A stretch of DNA of 35,898 bases from DASZVN01 sp035547055 (GTDB lineage Bacteria > Pseudomonadota > Alphaproteobacteria > Rhizobiales > Methylopilaceae), in assembly GCA_035547055.1 (NCBI GenBank), contig DASZVN010000089.1, positions 1-35,898 on the forward strand. The letters are read 5' to 3'. A model generated the notes under the pieces. It saw only the letters and a list, made by a program, of their open reading frames with translations, searched no databases and was not told the origin of the DNA. Of this stretch, positions 18,999-26,870 are shown one piece after another; position 1 is the first letter of the stretch, and every line of letters begins with the position of its first letter. Position numbers and translations under genes: made by a program.

Positions 18999-20191
18999 GC
19001 CGCGCCGCCGGGGAGCGCGATGCAGCGTGCATCGGCTGCCGCCGTGAGGAAGCCGCGGATGGTGGCGTGGAACTCCGGCTCGTCGAGGAGGAAGGCGTCG
19101 TGGCCCTTGTCGGACTGGATCTCGACGAAGCTGACGTTCGCCGCGGCGGCGTTCAGCGCATGGACGATGGCGCGGCTGTCGGCGGTCGGGAACAGCCAGT
19201 CCGAGGTGAACGAGGTCACGCAGAAGCGGGTCCTGCTGTCGCGGAACGCGTTGGCGAGGACGCCGCCATGGTCGGCGGCAAGGTCGAAATAGTCCATCGC
19301 GCGGGTGACGTAGAGATAGGAGTTGGCGTCGAAGCGCTCGACGAAGCTCGACCCCTGGTGGCGGAGATAGCTCTCGATCTGGAAATCGGCGTCGAAGGTG
19401 AAGGTCGGCCGCTCGCGGTCCTGGAGGTTGCGGCCGAACTTCCGCTGCAACGCGGCTTCCGAGAGATAGGTGATGTGCGCGGCCATCCGCGCCACGGCGA
19501 GGCCCTTCCGGGGGGTCACGCCGCGCTCGACATAGCGGCCGCCGTGCCAGTCGGGGTCGGCCATGATCGCCTGGCGGCCGACCTCGTGGAAGGCGATGTT
19601 CTGCGCCGAATGCTTGGCCCCGGCGGCGATCGGGATGGCGGCGAACACCCGGTCGGGATAGCTCGCCGCCCATTGCAGCACCTGCATCCCGCCCATCGAG
19701 CCGCCGACGACGCAGAACAGCGTCGCGATGCCGAGCCGGTCGAGCAGGAGGGCCTGGGCACGCACCATGTCGGCGATGGTGACGACCGGGAAGTCGAGGC
19801 CCCAGACCTTGCCGTCGGGCCGCCGCGAGGCGGGCCCGGTCGAGCCCATGCAGCCGCCGAGCACGTTGGTCGCGACGACGAAATAGCGGTCGGTGTCGAT
19901 CGGCTTGCCGGGGCCGACCATCGCCTCCCACCAGCCGGGCTTGCCGGTGACGGGGTGGGGATTGGCGGCGTGCTGGTCGCCGGTCAGCGCATGGCAGACC
20001 AGGATGGCGTTCGAGCGCTCCGCATTCAACGTGCCGTAGGTCTGGTAGGCGATCTGGAACGGCGACAGCACGACCCCGCAGTCGAGCTTCAGCGGCGCCT
20101 CGGCGCCGAAGCTCTCGACGGCGCTCCGCGGCGCGTCGGCCTCGCGCTGCGCGAGCGCGCTGATGGTCCGGATGACGGTCGGTTCGCCCAT
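18995..20191 (-). CDS. metX: Homoserine O-acyltransferase
   Basis: A 398-aa alpha/beta-hydrolase-fold transferase that acylates L-homoserine from acetyl-CoA (or succinyl-CoA), the first committed step of methionine synthesis. VVGGSMGGMQ carries nucleophile Ser165. Asp in TSDWLFP and His in DKGHDAFLLDEP complete the triad. NPHPVTGKPGWWEAMVGPG, VLGGCMGSTGP and AGAKHSAQNIAF are family motifs. Acetyl versus succinyl donor cannot be settled by eye. It forms an operon with metW and is preceded by a readable promoter at 20232-20260. I find no SAM riboswitch in its leader. Confidence 0.95.
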   Translation of the reverse strand: MGEPTVIRTISALAQREADAPRSAVESFGAEAPLKLDCGVVLSPFQIAYQTYGTLNAERSNAILVCHALTGDQHAANPHPVTGKPGWWEAMVGPGKPIDTDRYFVVATNVLGGCMGSTGPASRRPDGKVWGLDFPVVTIADMVRAQALLLDRLGIATLFCVVGGSMGGMQVLQWAASYPDRVFAAIPIAAGAKHSAQNIAFHEVGRQAIMADPDWHGGRYVERGVTPRKGLAVARMAAHITYLSEAALQRKFGRNLQDRERPTFTFDADFQIESYLRHQGSSFVERFDANSYLYVTRAMDYFDLAADHGGVLANAFRDSRTRFCVTSFTSDWLFPTADSRAIVHALNAAAANVSFVEIQSDKGHDAFLLDEPEFHATIRGFLTAAADARCIALPGGAA

Positions 20192-20231
20192 GGCGGCAAG
20201 AAACCCTGCCGCGGCTGGGCGGCAATCTTTC

Positions 20232-20260
20232 AGCTAGGGTGGCAGGACCTTGCGAGTCAA
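20232..20260 (-). promoter_or_regulatory. Putative metX promoter
   Basis: On the minus strand: -35 TTGACT (20260-20255), a 17-bp spacer, then CTAGCT (20237-20232) as -10. Transcription would begin near 20225, leaving a leader of about 35 nt before the metX ATG, too short for a riboswitch. The -35 is strong and the -10 moderate. Confidence 0.5.
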
Positions 20261-20267
20261 CGCTTCT

Positions 20268-20295
20268 TTGACATCGCCGGCTGCCGGGGTATGTA
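20268..20295 (+). promoter_or_regulatory. Putative promoter of the chorismate mutase-hisC-tyrA operon
   Basis: A consensus -35 TTGACA (20268-20273), a 16-bp spacer and -10 TATGTA (20290-20295) on the plus strand. Transcription would start near 20302, about 43 nt before the chorismate mutase ATG. Its -35 lies only 7 bp from the -35 of the divergent metX promoter, so the two polymerases would compete for the same DNA face. Confidence 0.55.
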
Positions 20296-20344
20296 GGGGC
20301 CGCGGCCCGCGGCCGCCATCCGCGCCGCCCGGAACGCCTCCGAC

Positions 20345-21136
20345 ATGACCGCATCCTCTCCGCCCAACCTCGCCGAGCTGCGCCGCGAGATCGACCGCAT
20401 CGACGATGCGCTGCACATGCTCCTGATGGAGCGCGGCGCGATCATCGACCGGCTGATCGCGGCCAAGGGCACGGCCGACAGCGGCATCGCCTTCCGCCCG
20501 CTGCGCGAGGCCGAGATGATGCGCCGGCTGGTCGGCGGCCACGAAGGCCGCCTGCCGGCGACCACGGTCGAGCATCTGTGGCGGGCGATCATCTCGATCT
20601 TCACCCATCTCCAGGCGCCCTACGCCGTCCATGTCGACGGCAGCGCCGGCTTCGCGCTGCTCGACGAGGCGCGCTACCAGGTCGGCTTCGACGTGCCGCT
20701 GGTCCATGAGGTCGGCGCGGCCGAGGTCGTGGCGGCGGTCGCGAAGTCGGCCGGCGACCTCGGTTTGGTCGCGCTCGTGCCGAACGCCGCGCCGTGGTGG
20801 GAAGGGCTCGGCGCCGACGCCGAGATTTCGGCCCGCCTGCCGTTCCTGGTGACGCCGGCGCGGCCGGGCACGGCGGCCGTGGTGGTGACGCGGCCGCTCG
20901 GCGATGCCGCGGTGCGCGAGGTCCAGGTCTTCGCGATGAGCGACAATGCCAAGCCCGGCCTCGCCGGTCCCGAGATCCTCGCCGAATGCAACGCCGGCGG
21001 CCGATGGCACGGCCTCCTCGCCTGCGACGGCTGCGCGCCGCCGAAAGGCGCCCGGCCGGTCGGCTTCTATGCCCGGCCGATCGTGCTGGCCGAGCCGGCC
21101 GCCGCTTCCGCGACCGCCGGAACAGGTGCGCGATGA
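20345..21136 (+). CDS. Chorismate mutase (AroQ type) with C-terminal extension
   Basis: A 263-aa protein. Residues 8-95 are an all-helical AroQ chorismate mutase that turns chorismate into prephenate; the expected residues are visible in LRREIDRIDDALHMLLMERG (two Arg), IAAKG (Lys), FRPLREAEM (Arg-Glu) and FTHLQ (Gln). The remaining 165 residues (VHEVGAAEVVAAVAKSAGDLGLVAL ... WWEGLG ... GFYARPI) are neither a prephenate dehydratase nor a dehydrogenase that I can recognise. They may be a degenerate dehydratase-like or regulatory domain, as in other alphaproteobacterial copies. It overlaps hisC by ATGA (21133-21136) and heads the operon for phenylalanine/tyrosine synthesis. Confidence 0.9.
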   Translation: MTASSPPNLAELRREIDRIDDALHMLLMERGAIIDRLIAAKGTADSGIAFRPLREAEMMRRLVGGHEGRLPATTVEHLWRAIISIFTHLQAPYAVHVDGSAGFALLDEARYQVGFDVPLVHEVGAAEVVAAVAKSAGDLGLVALVPNAAPWWEGLGADAEISARLPFLVTPARPGTAAVVVTRPLGDAAVREVQVFAMSDNAKPGLAGPEILAECNAGGRWHGLLACDGCAPPKGARPVGFYARPIVLAEPAAASATAGTGAR

Positions 21137-22242
21137 CCACCCTGCTGCGTCCGACGCCCCGCCCGGGCATCCTCGACATCAGCCCCTATGTGCCGGGCAA
21201 GAGCGAGGCTCCCGGCGTGGAGCGCGTCTTCAAGCTGTCCTCGAACGAGACGCCGCTCGGCCCGAGCCCGAAGGCCCGCGCCGCCTTCGCCGAGGTAGCA
21301 GCGCGCCTCGAGATGTATCCCGACGGCGCCTCGACCGCGCTCCGCGAGGCGATCGGCCGTGCCGAGGGCCTCGACCCCGCCCGCATCGTCTGCGGCTCCG
21401 GCTCGGACGAGCTCTTCACCCTGCTGGCCCAGGGCTATCTCTCGGCCGGCGACGAGGGCCTGTTCACCGAGCACGGCTTCCTGATGTACCGCATCGTCAT
21501 CCTGGCGGCGGGGGCGAAGCCGGTCGCGGTGCCGGAGACCAATTTCCAGGCCGACGTCGACGCCATCCTGTCCTACGTCACGCCGCGGACGAAGATCGTC
21601 TTCCTCGCCAACCCCAACAACCCGACCGGCACCTATTTGCCCTACGAGGAGGTGCGGCGGCTCCGCGCTGGCCTGCCGTCGCAGGTCATCCTGGTGCTCG
21701 ACGGCGCCTATGCCGAGTATGTCGCCCGCAACGACTACGACGTCGGCCTCGGCCTGGTCGACGAGTACGACAACGTCGTCGTCACGCGGACCTTCTCGAA
21801 GATCCATGGCCTCGCCGCGCTCCGCCTCGGCTGGATGTACGGCCCGCCCGAGATCGTCGACGCGCTGCACCGCTTCCGCGATCCCTTCAACGTCTCGGCC
21901 GCGGCGATGGCGGCCGGCATCGCCGCGATCGAGGACCGCGCCCACGTCGCCGCGGCGGCCGCGCACAACGAGCGCTGGCGCCAGTGGCTCACCGAGGAGA
22001 TCTCCGGGCTCGACCTCGTGGTGACGCCGAGCGCGGCGAACTTCGTCCTGATCCATTTCCCGCAGAAGCCGGGCTGCACCGCGCGCGAGGCCGACGCCTT
22101 CCTCACCAAGCGCGGGCTGATCCTGCGCGCGGTCGGCAATTACGGCCTGCCGGACGCGCTCCGCATGACCGTCGGCACCGAGGAGGCGAACCGCCTCGTG
22201 GTGGAGGCGCTGAAGCAGTTCGTCGATGGCCGCTGTGACTGA
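21133..22242 (+). CDS. hisC: Histidinol-phosphate / aromatic aminotransferase
   Basis: A 369-aa fold-type I PLP aminotransferase of the HisC family. LSSNETPLGPS at the N-terminus, PNNPTGTYLP, DGAYAEY and TFSKIHGLAALRLGW with the PLP lysine at K223 are all present. Located between chorismate mutase and tyrA, it most likely serves as the aromatic transaminase acting on prephenate, phenylpyruvate or 4-hydroxyphenylpyruvate, perhaps also on histidinol phosphate; that assignment is from context. Its start overlaps the upstream stop by 4 bp and its end overlaps tyrA by 17 bp. Confidence 0.92.
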   Translation: MTTLLRPTPRPGILDISPYVPGKSEAPGVERVFKLSSNETPLGPSPKARAAFAEVAARLEMYPDGASTALREAIGRAEGLDPARIVCGSGSDELFTLLAQGYLSAGDEGLFTEHGFLMYRIVILAAGAKPVAVPETNFQADVDAILSYVTPRTKIVFLANPNNPTGTYLPYEEVRRLRAGLPSQVILVLDGAYAEYVARNDYDVGLGLVDEYDNVVVTRTFSKIHGLAALRLGWMYGPPEIVDALHRFRDPFNVSAAAMAAGIAAIEDRAHVAAAAAHNERWRQWLTEEISGLDLVVTPSAANFVLIHFPQKPGCTAREADAFLTKRGLILRAVGNYGLPDALRMTVGTEEANRLVVEALKQFVDGRCD

Positions 22243-23191
22243 CGCGCCGCCTTTCGAGCGCCTCGCGGTCATCGGCGTCGGGCTGATCGGCGGCTCCGCC
22301 GCGCGGGCCGCGCGCGAGTTCGGCCTCGCGAAGCGCATCGCCGTCTACGACGCCTCGCCCGCGGCGCAGACGCGGCTGAAGGCGCTCGGCTTCGCCGACG
22401 AGGTCGCCGACAGCGCCGCCGCCGCCGTTCGGGGAGCCGACGCCGTCATCGTCGCGGTGCCGCCGGGGGCGTGCGGGCCCGTCGCCAAGGAGATCGCGCC
22501 GGCGCTCCAGCCGGGCGCCATTATCTCCGACGTCAGCTCGGTCAAGGCGGCGGTGATCGCGGCGATGGGGCGCGAGCTGCCCGACGGCATCCATTTCGTG
22601 CCGGCGCATCCGGTCGCCGGCACCGAGGAGAGCGGCCCCGACGCCGGCTTCGCGACGCTGTTCGCCGGGCGCTGGTGCATCCTGACGCCGCCGCCCGGGA
22701 CCGATCCCGACGCGATCCTGCGGATGGCCGCGTTCTGGCGCGGCACCGGCTCGAACGTCGAGATCATGACGCCCGAGCACCACGACCTCGTGCTCGCCAT
22801 CACGAGCCACGTGCCGCATTTGATCGCCTACAACATCGTCGGCACCGCGGCCGACCTCGAGCAGGTGACGCAGTCCGAGGTCATCAAGTTCTCGGCCGGC
22901 GGGTTCCGCGACTTCACCCGCATCGCGGCGTCCGATCCGACGATGTGGCGCGACGTGTTCCTGCTGAACCGCGACGCGGTGCTGGAGATGCTCGGCCGCT
23001 TCGTCGAGGATTTGACGGCGCTGCAGCGCTCGATCCGCTGGGGCGACGGCGACGCCCTGTTCCAGCTCTTCACCCGCACCCGCGCCATCCGCCGCGGCAT
23101 CATCGCCGAAGGCCAGGACGCGCCCGGCGTCGATTTCGGCCGCCCCCACCGGGCACCCGAACCGCCGGCGAAGGACACGGCCGCGGAGTAG
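22226..23191 (+). CDS. tyrA: Prephenate/arogenate dehydrogenase
   Basis: A 321-aa NAD(P)-dependent enzyme that oxidatively decarboxylates prephenate or arogenate on the way to tyrosine. The Rossmann loop GVGLIGGSAA is at residues 17-26. VSSVKAAVI, the catalytic-His segment HFVPAHPVAGTEESGPDAG, TPEHHD and ITSHVPHLIAY follow as in TyrA/TyrC proteins. No ACT domain is attached, so feedback control by tyrosine, if any, does not come from a fused ACT. ATG 22226 lies inside the hisC 3' end (17-bp overlap), showing tight coupling. Confidence 0.94.
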   Translation: MAAVTDAPPFERLAVIGVGLIGGSAARAAREFGLAKRIAVYDASPAAQTRLKALGFADEVADSAAAAVRGADAVIVAVPPGACGPVAKEIAPALQPGAIISDVSSVKAAVIAAMGRELPDGIHFVPAHPVAGTEESGPDAGFATLFAGRWCILTPPPGTDPDAILRMAAFWRGTGSNVEIMTPEHHDLVLAITSHVPHLIAYNIVGTAADLEQVTQSEVIKFSAGGFRDFTRIAASDPTMWRDVFLLNRDAVLEMLGRFVEDLTALQRSIRWGDGDALFQLFTRTRAIRRGIIAEGQDAPGVDFGRPHRAPEPPAKDTAAE

Positions 23192-23200
23192 CGCCGCCGC

Positions 23201-23285
23201 CGTCCTTGCGAGGAGCGAAGCGACGAAGCAATCCCGGGCGTTGGCGCCGGCGGCCCTGGATTGCTTCGCGTCGCTCGCAATGACG
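23201..23285. repeat. Palindromic repeat of a second family
   Basis: The element runs from CGTCCTTGCGAGGAGCGAAGCGACGAAGCAATCC to GGATTGCTTCGCGTCGCTCGCAATGACGG (quoted as ends; 23201-23234 and 23257-23285). The halves are imperfect inverted repeats that would fold into a long hairpin around a GC-rich centre. Such GCGAAGCAATCC elements are common between genes in alphaproteobacteria. It follows the tyrA stop and is not shared with the other repeat families in this window. Confidence 0.85.
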
Positions 23286-23333
23286 GCGCTCCCTTCATTG
23301 TCCCTTCAGCCTGGAACTGCTAAAGCGTCCGCC

Positions 23334-23498
23334 ATGGCATTCCGCCCGGCAGACGACGGCGCGTTCCGCCCGCATCGGAGCGGGCGGCCGCGCGTGCGCT
23401 CGACGCTGGACTTCGCGGCGCTGCACGACCACGCCCGCCTGCCGGCACGCTTCTTCGGCCGCATCCTCGCGGTCGGCGCCGCAGCGCCCGGCCTCTGA
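23334..23498 (+). CDS. Doubtful 54-codon open frame between tyrA and leuC
   Basis: The 367-bp gap between tyrA and leuC holds a palindromic repeat (23201-23285) and this short frame beginning ATG 23334. The product is basic (PHRSGRPRVRSTLDF ... ARLPARFFGRIL) with no known motif and no clear Shine-Dalgarno. It does not have a run of Leu codons, so it is a poor candidate for a leucine attenuator peptide. It may be no gene at all. Confidence 0.2.
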   Translation: MAFRPADDGAFRPHRSGRPRVRSTLDFAALHDHARLPARFFGRILAVGAAAPGL

Positions 23499-23558
23499 CG
23501 CGCCGGCGCGGCCCGGTCCGCGCGCCGTCACCCCACCTTTTCCGTTCGAGACATCGCC

Positions 23559-24965
23559 ATGGCCAAGCCGCGCACCCTCTACGACAAGATCTGGGACGAC
23601 CACGTCGTCGACGTTCAGCCCGACGGCACCACGCTGCTCTATATCGACCGCCACCTCGTCCACGAGGTGACGAGCCCGCAGGCCTTCGAGGGCCTGCGCC
23701 TCGCCAACCGCAAGGTCCGCGCGCCCGAGCGCACGCTCGCCGTCGTCGACCACAACGTGCCGACCACCGACCGCAGCAAGGGCATCGACGATCCGGAATC
23801 GGCGCTCCAGGTCGCGACCATGGCGAAGAACGCTGCCGAGTTCGGGCTCGAATATTACGACGAGCACGACGTGCGGCAGGGCATCGTCCACGTCATCGGG
23901 CCGGAGCAGGGCTTCACGCTGCCCGGCATGACGCTCGTCTGCGGCGACAGCCACACCGCGACCCACGGCGCCTTCGGCGCGCTCGCCCACGGCATCGGCA
24001 CCAGCGAGGTCGAGCACGTCCTCGCCACGCAGACGCTGCTCCAGCGCAAGTCGAAGAACATGCGCGTGGTGGTGGACGGCGTCCTGCCCGCGGGCGTCAC
24101 CGCCAAGGACATCACGCTCGCGATCATCGGCGAGACCGGCACTGCCGGCGGCACCGGCCACGTCATCGAATATGCCGGCGAAGCGATCCGCGCGCTCTCG
24201 ATCGAAGGCCGCATGACCCTCTGCAACATGGCGATCGAGGGCGGCGCCCGCGCCGGCATGGTCGCGCCCGACGAGAAGACCTACGCCTATCTGGAAGGCC
24301 GCCCGAAGGCGCCGAAAGGCGCCGCCTGGGAAAGGGCGCTGGCCTATTGGCGCACGCTGCCGAGCGACGCCGACGCGGTGTTCGACAGGGAGATCCGGCT
24401 CGACGCGGCGAAGCTGCCGCCGATCGTGACCTGGGGCACCAGCCCGGAGGACGTGGTGTCCGTGACGGGGATCGTGCCCGATCCCGACCAGCTCGCCGAC
24501 GAGGCCAAGCGCGAGGCGAAGTGGCGGGCGCTGCGCTACATGGGCCTCCAGCCCGGGACGAAGATCACCGACATCCGGCTCGACCGCGTCTTCATCGGCT
24601 CGTGCACCAATTCGCGCATCGAGGACCTCCGCGCCGCGGCGAAGGTCGTCGCCGGCCGTCGCGTCGCCGAGGGCGTCAACGCGATGGTGGTGCCGGGCTC
24701 GGGCCTCGTGAAGGCCCAGGCCGAGGCCGAGGGCCTCGACAAGATCTTCGTCGCCGCCGGCCTGGAGTGGCGCGAGCCGGGCTGCTCGATGTGCCTCGCG
24801 ATGAACGCCGACAAGCTCCGCCCGGAGGAGCGCTGCGCCTCGACCTCGAACCGCAATTTCGAGGGCCGCCAGGGCTACAAGGGCCGCACCCATCTGGTGT
24901 CGCCGGCGATGGCCGCCGCGGCCGCGATCGCCGGCCGCTTCGTCGACATCCGCGACTGGAAGTGA
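23559..24965 (+). CDS. leuC: 3-isopropylmalate dehydratase large subunit
   Basis: A 468-aa aconitase-family protein, the large subunit of isopropylmalate isomerase in leucine synthesis. The [4Fe-4S] ligands are C349 (SCTNSRIED), C409 and C412 (GCSMCLAMN). TLYDKIWDDHVV, CGDSHTATHGAFGALAHGIGTSEVEHVLATQTL and GRQGYKGRTHL are strongly typical. Length equals that of E. coli LeuC (466) within two residues. The partner small subunit leuD, often adjacent, is not in this window; the next gene is a LysR regulator. Confidence 0.97.
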   Translation: MAKPRTLYDKIWDDHVVDVQPDGTTLLYIDRHLVHEVTSPQAFEGLRLANRKVRAPERTLAVVDHNVPTTDRSKGIDDPESALQVATMAKNAAEFGLEYYDEHDVRQGIVHVIGPEQGFTLPGMTLVCGDSHTATHGAFGALAHGIGTSEVEHVLATQTLLQRKSKNMRVVVDGVLPAGVTAKDITLAIIGETGTAGGTGHVIEYAGEAIRALSIEGRMTLCNMAIEGGARAGMVAPDEKTYAYLEGRPKAPKGAAWERALAYWRTLPSDADAVFDREIRLDAAKLPPIVTWGTSPEDVVSVTGIVPDPDQLADEAKREAKWRALRYMGLQPGTKITDIRLDRVFIGSCTNSRIEDLRAAAKVVAGRRVAEGVNAMVVPGSGLVKAQAEAEGLDKIFVAAGLEWREPGCSMCLAMNADKLRPEERCASTSNRNFEGRQGYKGRTHLVSPAMAAAAAIAGRFVDIRDWK

Positions 24966-25046
24966 GGCGCGCGGCGCGGAGGGCAGGCGGCGCTTCGGCG
25001 TTGCCCACCCCCGCGGCGGGGCGCGCTGGACGAGCCGCGGCAAAAG

Positions 25047-25074
25047 TTGACTCAGTCTACGTGAGATTGACAAT
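25047..25074 (+). promoter_or_regulatory. Putative promoter of the LysR gene
   Basis: TTGACT (25047-25052), a 16-bp spacer and GACAAT (25069-25074). The stretch is visibly less GC-rich than its surroundings. A TTG codon at 25074 that would extend the LysR protein lies inside the -10 element, which supports the later ATG at 25113. Confidence 0.45.
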
Positions 25075-25112
25075 TGCCGAGTCGGCACCTGTCGAGGAGG
25101 CATTCGCGCGCC

Positions 25113-26150
25113 ATGAGGGACGGCGATCCGCTACCGTTCCAGCAGGGGTTCCTGAATCAATCGGCGCTCGATGATCCTCGGGTGCTGAGCGGTCAGTTCT
25201 GGGCCGAGCTCCGGGTGTTCCTGGCCGTCGCCAAGGCGGGCTCGTTCAACCGCGCCGCTGCCGTCCTGCACATGAGCCAGCCGACGGTCAGCCGCCAGGT
25301 CAAGCGGCTCCAGGATCTCATGGGCGCGCAGCTTCTGGTTCCGAGCCAAAGCGGGGTGCGCCTGACCGCGAAGGGCGACGAGCTCGCCCGCTCGCTGGCG
25401 CTGCTCGATCACTCGCTCTATTCGATCTCGAACGATCTTCGCGCCGAGACGCGGCAGGAAAAGGGGCTGGTCCGCGTCTCCATCACCGACGGGCTGTCGC
25501 TCTTCTTCCTGGTGCCGGCGATCGGCCACTTTTCGGCAGCGCACCCCTTGATCCAGATCGCGGTGCAGAACCCGCGCAACCTGAACAATCTCCGCGAAAA
25601 CCAGACCGACATGATGGTCGCGTTCGCGCCGATCACCGCTGCCGACGTGACCTGCCGCCCCGTCGGCACGCTGCACCTCGTGCCGGTCGCCGCGTCAGCC
25701 TATATCGAGCGTCACGGACTGCCCACGCTGCAGAATCTCGGCGACCACGCCTTCGTGCAGTCGCCGCTCTATTCCGGCGGCGAGCCGTGGGTGCGGTGGG
25801 AGGAGGTGGTGGCCCAAGGCCGGGTCGCCCTCTACGCGGACAATTCATTCGTCCACGGCATGATGATCAAGGCCGGTTACGGCATCGGGCTGCTCGGCTC
25901 GTACACGCTGCTCGAGCCGACGATCCGCCCGCTCGCGCTCAACGTCCACGTGCCGCTGCAGCTCTATGTGTCGGTGCTGACCGAGCGCCTCGAATCGCGG
26001 CCGGTCGAGCTCGCCTACGAATGGCTGTGCGACGTGTTCGCGCAGCAGGCGGCAAGCTGGCTTGCCAACGACCTCACGCTCGCGAACGGCCCGTCGATCG
26101 TCGACGAGGGTTTCGAGATTCTGTTCAACCTGCCGCGCCGGCTGCCGTGA
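25113..26150 (+). CDS. LysR-family transcriptional regulator
   Basis: A 345-aa regulator. The winged helix-turn-helix spans about residues 29-87 (FWAELRVFLAVAKAGSFNRAA ... MSQPTVSRQVKRLQDLMGAQLL), followed by a linker helix and a periplasmic-binding-like effector domain (VRVSITDGLSLFFLVPAIGHF ... GYGIGLLGSYTLLEP). It is longer than the usual 300 residues, with 25 extra N-terminal residues before the HTH and a C-terminal tail. GAGGAGG lies 12 nt before ATG 25113, rather far. Its last 26 bp overlap the 3' end of the convergent GNAT gene. LysR proteins often control a neighbour; here leuC or the small genes to the right are candidates only by position. Confidence 0.9.
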   Translation: MRDGDPLPFQQGFLNQSALDDPRVLSGQFWAELRVFLAVAKAGSFNRAAAVLHMSQPTVSRQVKRLQDLMGAQLLVPSQSGVRLTAKGDELARSLALLDHSLYSISNDLRAETRQEKGLVRVSITDGLSLFFLVPAIGHFSAAHPLIQIAVQNPRNLNNLRENQTDMMVAFAPITAADVTCRPVGTLHLVPVAASAYIERHGLPTLQNLGDHAFVQSPLYSGGEPWVRWEEVVAQGRVALYADNSFVHGMMIKAGYGIGLLGSYTLLEPTIRPLALNVHVPLQLYVSVLTERLESRPVELAYEWLCDVFAQQAASWLANDLTLANGPSIVDEGFEILFNLPRRLP

Positions 26151-26742
26151 CGGCGGGCGGGAGCAGGTCGGAATCGACCGTCCGGTCGCGCGCGTCCGGC
26201 AAGGTCCACGAACCTTCAACCTGGAACAGCACGTTGGCGTTGGTCTGCTCGGTAATCGCGCCATCGAGCAGCGGCAGCACCTTGATCAGTTCGATATAGG
26301 GATGCTCGTGGCCCTCGATGGTCAGCGGCTCCTTGCCCGGTGCCGGCTGGAACCCGAGCAGCATGCGCCACAGCCGGGCGTAGAGCGGGGCGGCGTGAGT
26401 GATGACCCGGGTATAGCCCTTCAACTGGACGTGGTGAAAGGCGAAGTCCGCGCAGGCCCGCAGGACGTGCGAATTGCGCCAGGCCTGACGAAAGGCGGTC
26501 CGCTCGAACTGCGCAAAGTCCTTGAACCAGCGGATCCTGAGCGTGCCAATCGGCTCCTCGCCGTCATAGGCGATGATGTGAGTTGCCTGCCAGTCATTGC
26601 CGTCGAAAATTACTTTGGCTGCAACGCCTTCTTCTTCAACGAAGCAAATGCTTCTGACTGCCTGGGCATGCAAAAGCTGTTCATAACTGGTAACGATTTC
26701 GAAACGAATGCTGTTGTGACCTCTTCTCGGCTTATCGTTCAT
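26125..26742 (-). CDS. GNAT-fold N-acyltransferase, autoinducer-synthase-like
   Basis: A 205-aa protein with an acyl-CoA N-acyltransferase fold: FEIVTSYEQLLHAQAVRSICFVEEEGV, FDGNDWQATHIIAYDGEEPIGTLRIRW (beta4 with the acidic turn), then FERTAFRQAWRNSHVLRACADFA. The order of VR..CFVEEEG, an ATH strand and IGTLR resembles both ordinary GNATs and the FeeM/LuxI acyl synthases; which applies is unclear. The last 40 residues (WTLPDARDRTVDSD ...) are non-conserved. ATG 26742 is chosen for the GAGG 4-7 nt upstream; an in-frame ATG lies 8 codons earlier. The 5' half of the gene (about 26560-26740) is distinctly poorer in GC and rich in AAA/TTC words, unlike its neighbours, suggesting transfer or reduced codon selection. 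Confidence 0.8.
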   Translation of the reverse strand: MNDKPRRGHNSIRFEIVTSYEQLLHAQAVRSICFVEEEGVAAKVIFDGNDWQATHIIAYDGEEPIGTLRIRWFKDFAQFERTAFRQAWRNSHVLRACADFAFHHVQLKGYTRVITHAAPLYARLWRMLLGFQPAPGKEPLTIEGHEHPYIELIKVLPLLDGAITEQTNANVLFQVEGSWTLPDARDRTVDSDLLPPAVTAAGAAG

Positions 26743-26838
26743 CTGCCTCGTCTCCCCAACGCACACTGATTCTTAGCGTTGGTCGCCACGATACAGCGCA
26801 GGTCGTGGCGGGCATGAAGCGAAGCATTTGCAGCGGAT

Positions 26839-26855
26839 CTTCAATAATTTTGAAG
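26839..26855 (+). promoter_or_regulatory. Hairpin abutting the Shine-Dalgarno of the 72-aa gene
   Basis: CTTCAA (26839-26844) pairs with TTGAAG (26850-26855) around the loop TAATT. The stem ends one base before GAAGGAGG. It is too weak and too early to be a terminator. It could keep the ribosome site open or be an operator (a dyad of 6+5+6). Function is a guess. Confidence 0.35.
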
Positions 26856-26870
26856 CGAAGGAGGCCGGCG

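Noticed and set aside
20192..20260. SAM-II riboswitch before metX
   Set aside because: The sequence between a good promoter and the ATG is only about 35 nt and lacks the conserved GATTT...GCTAAA pattern of SAM-II. The AGCTGAAAG that first caught the eye overlaps the proposed -10 and transcription start region.
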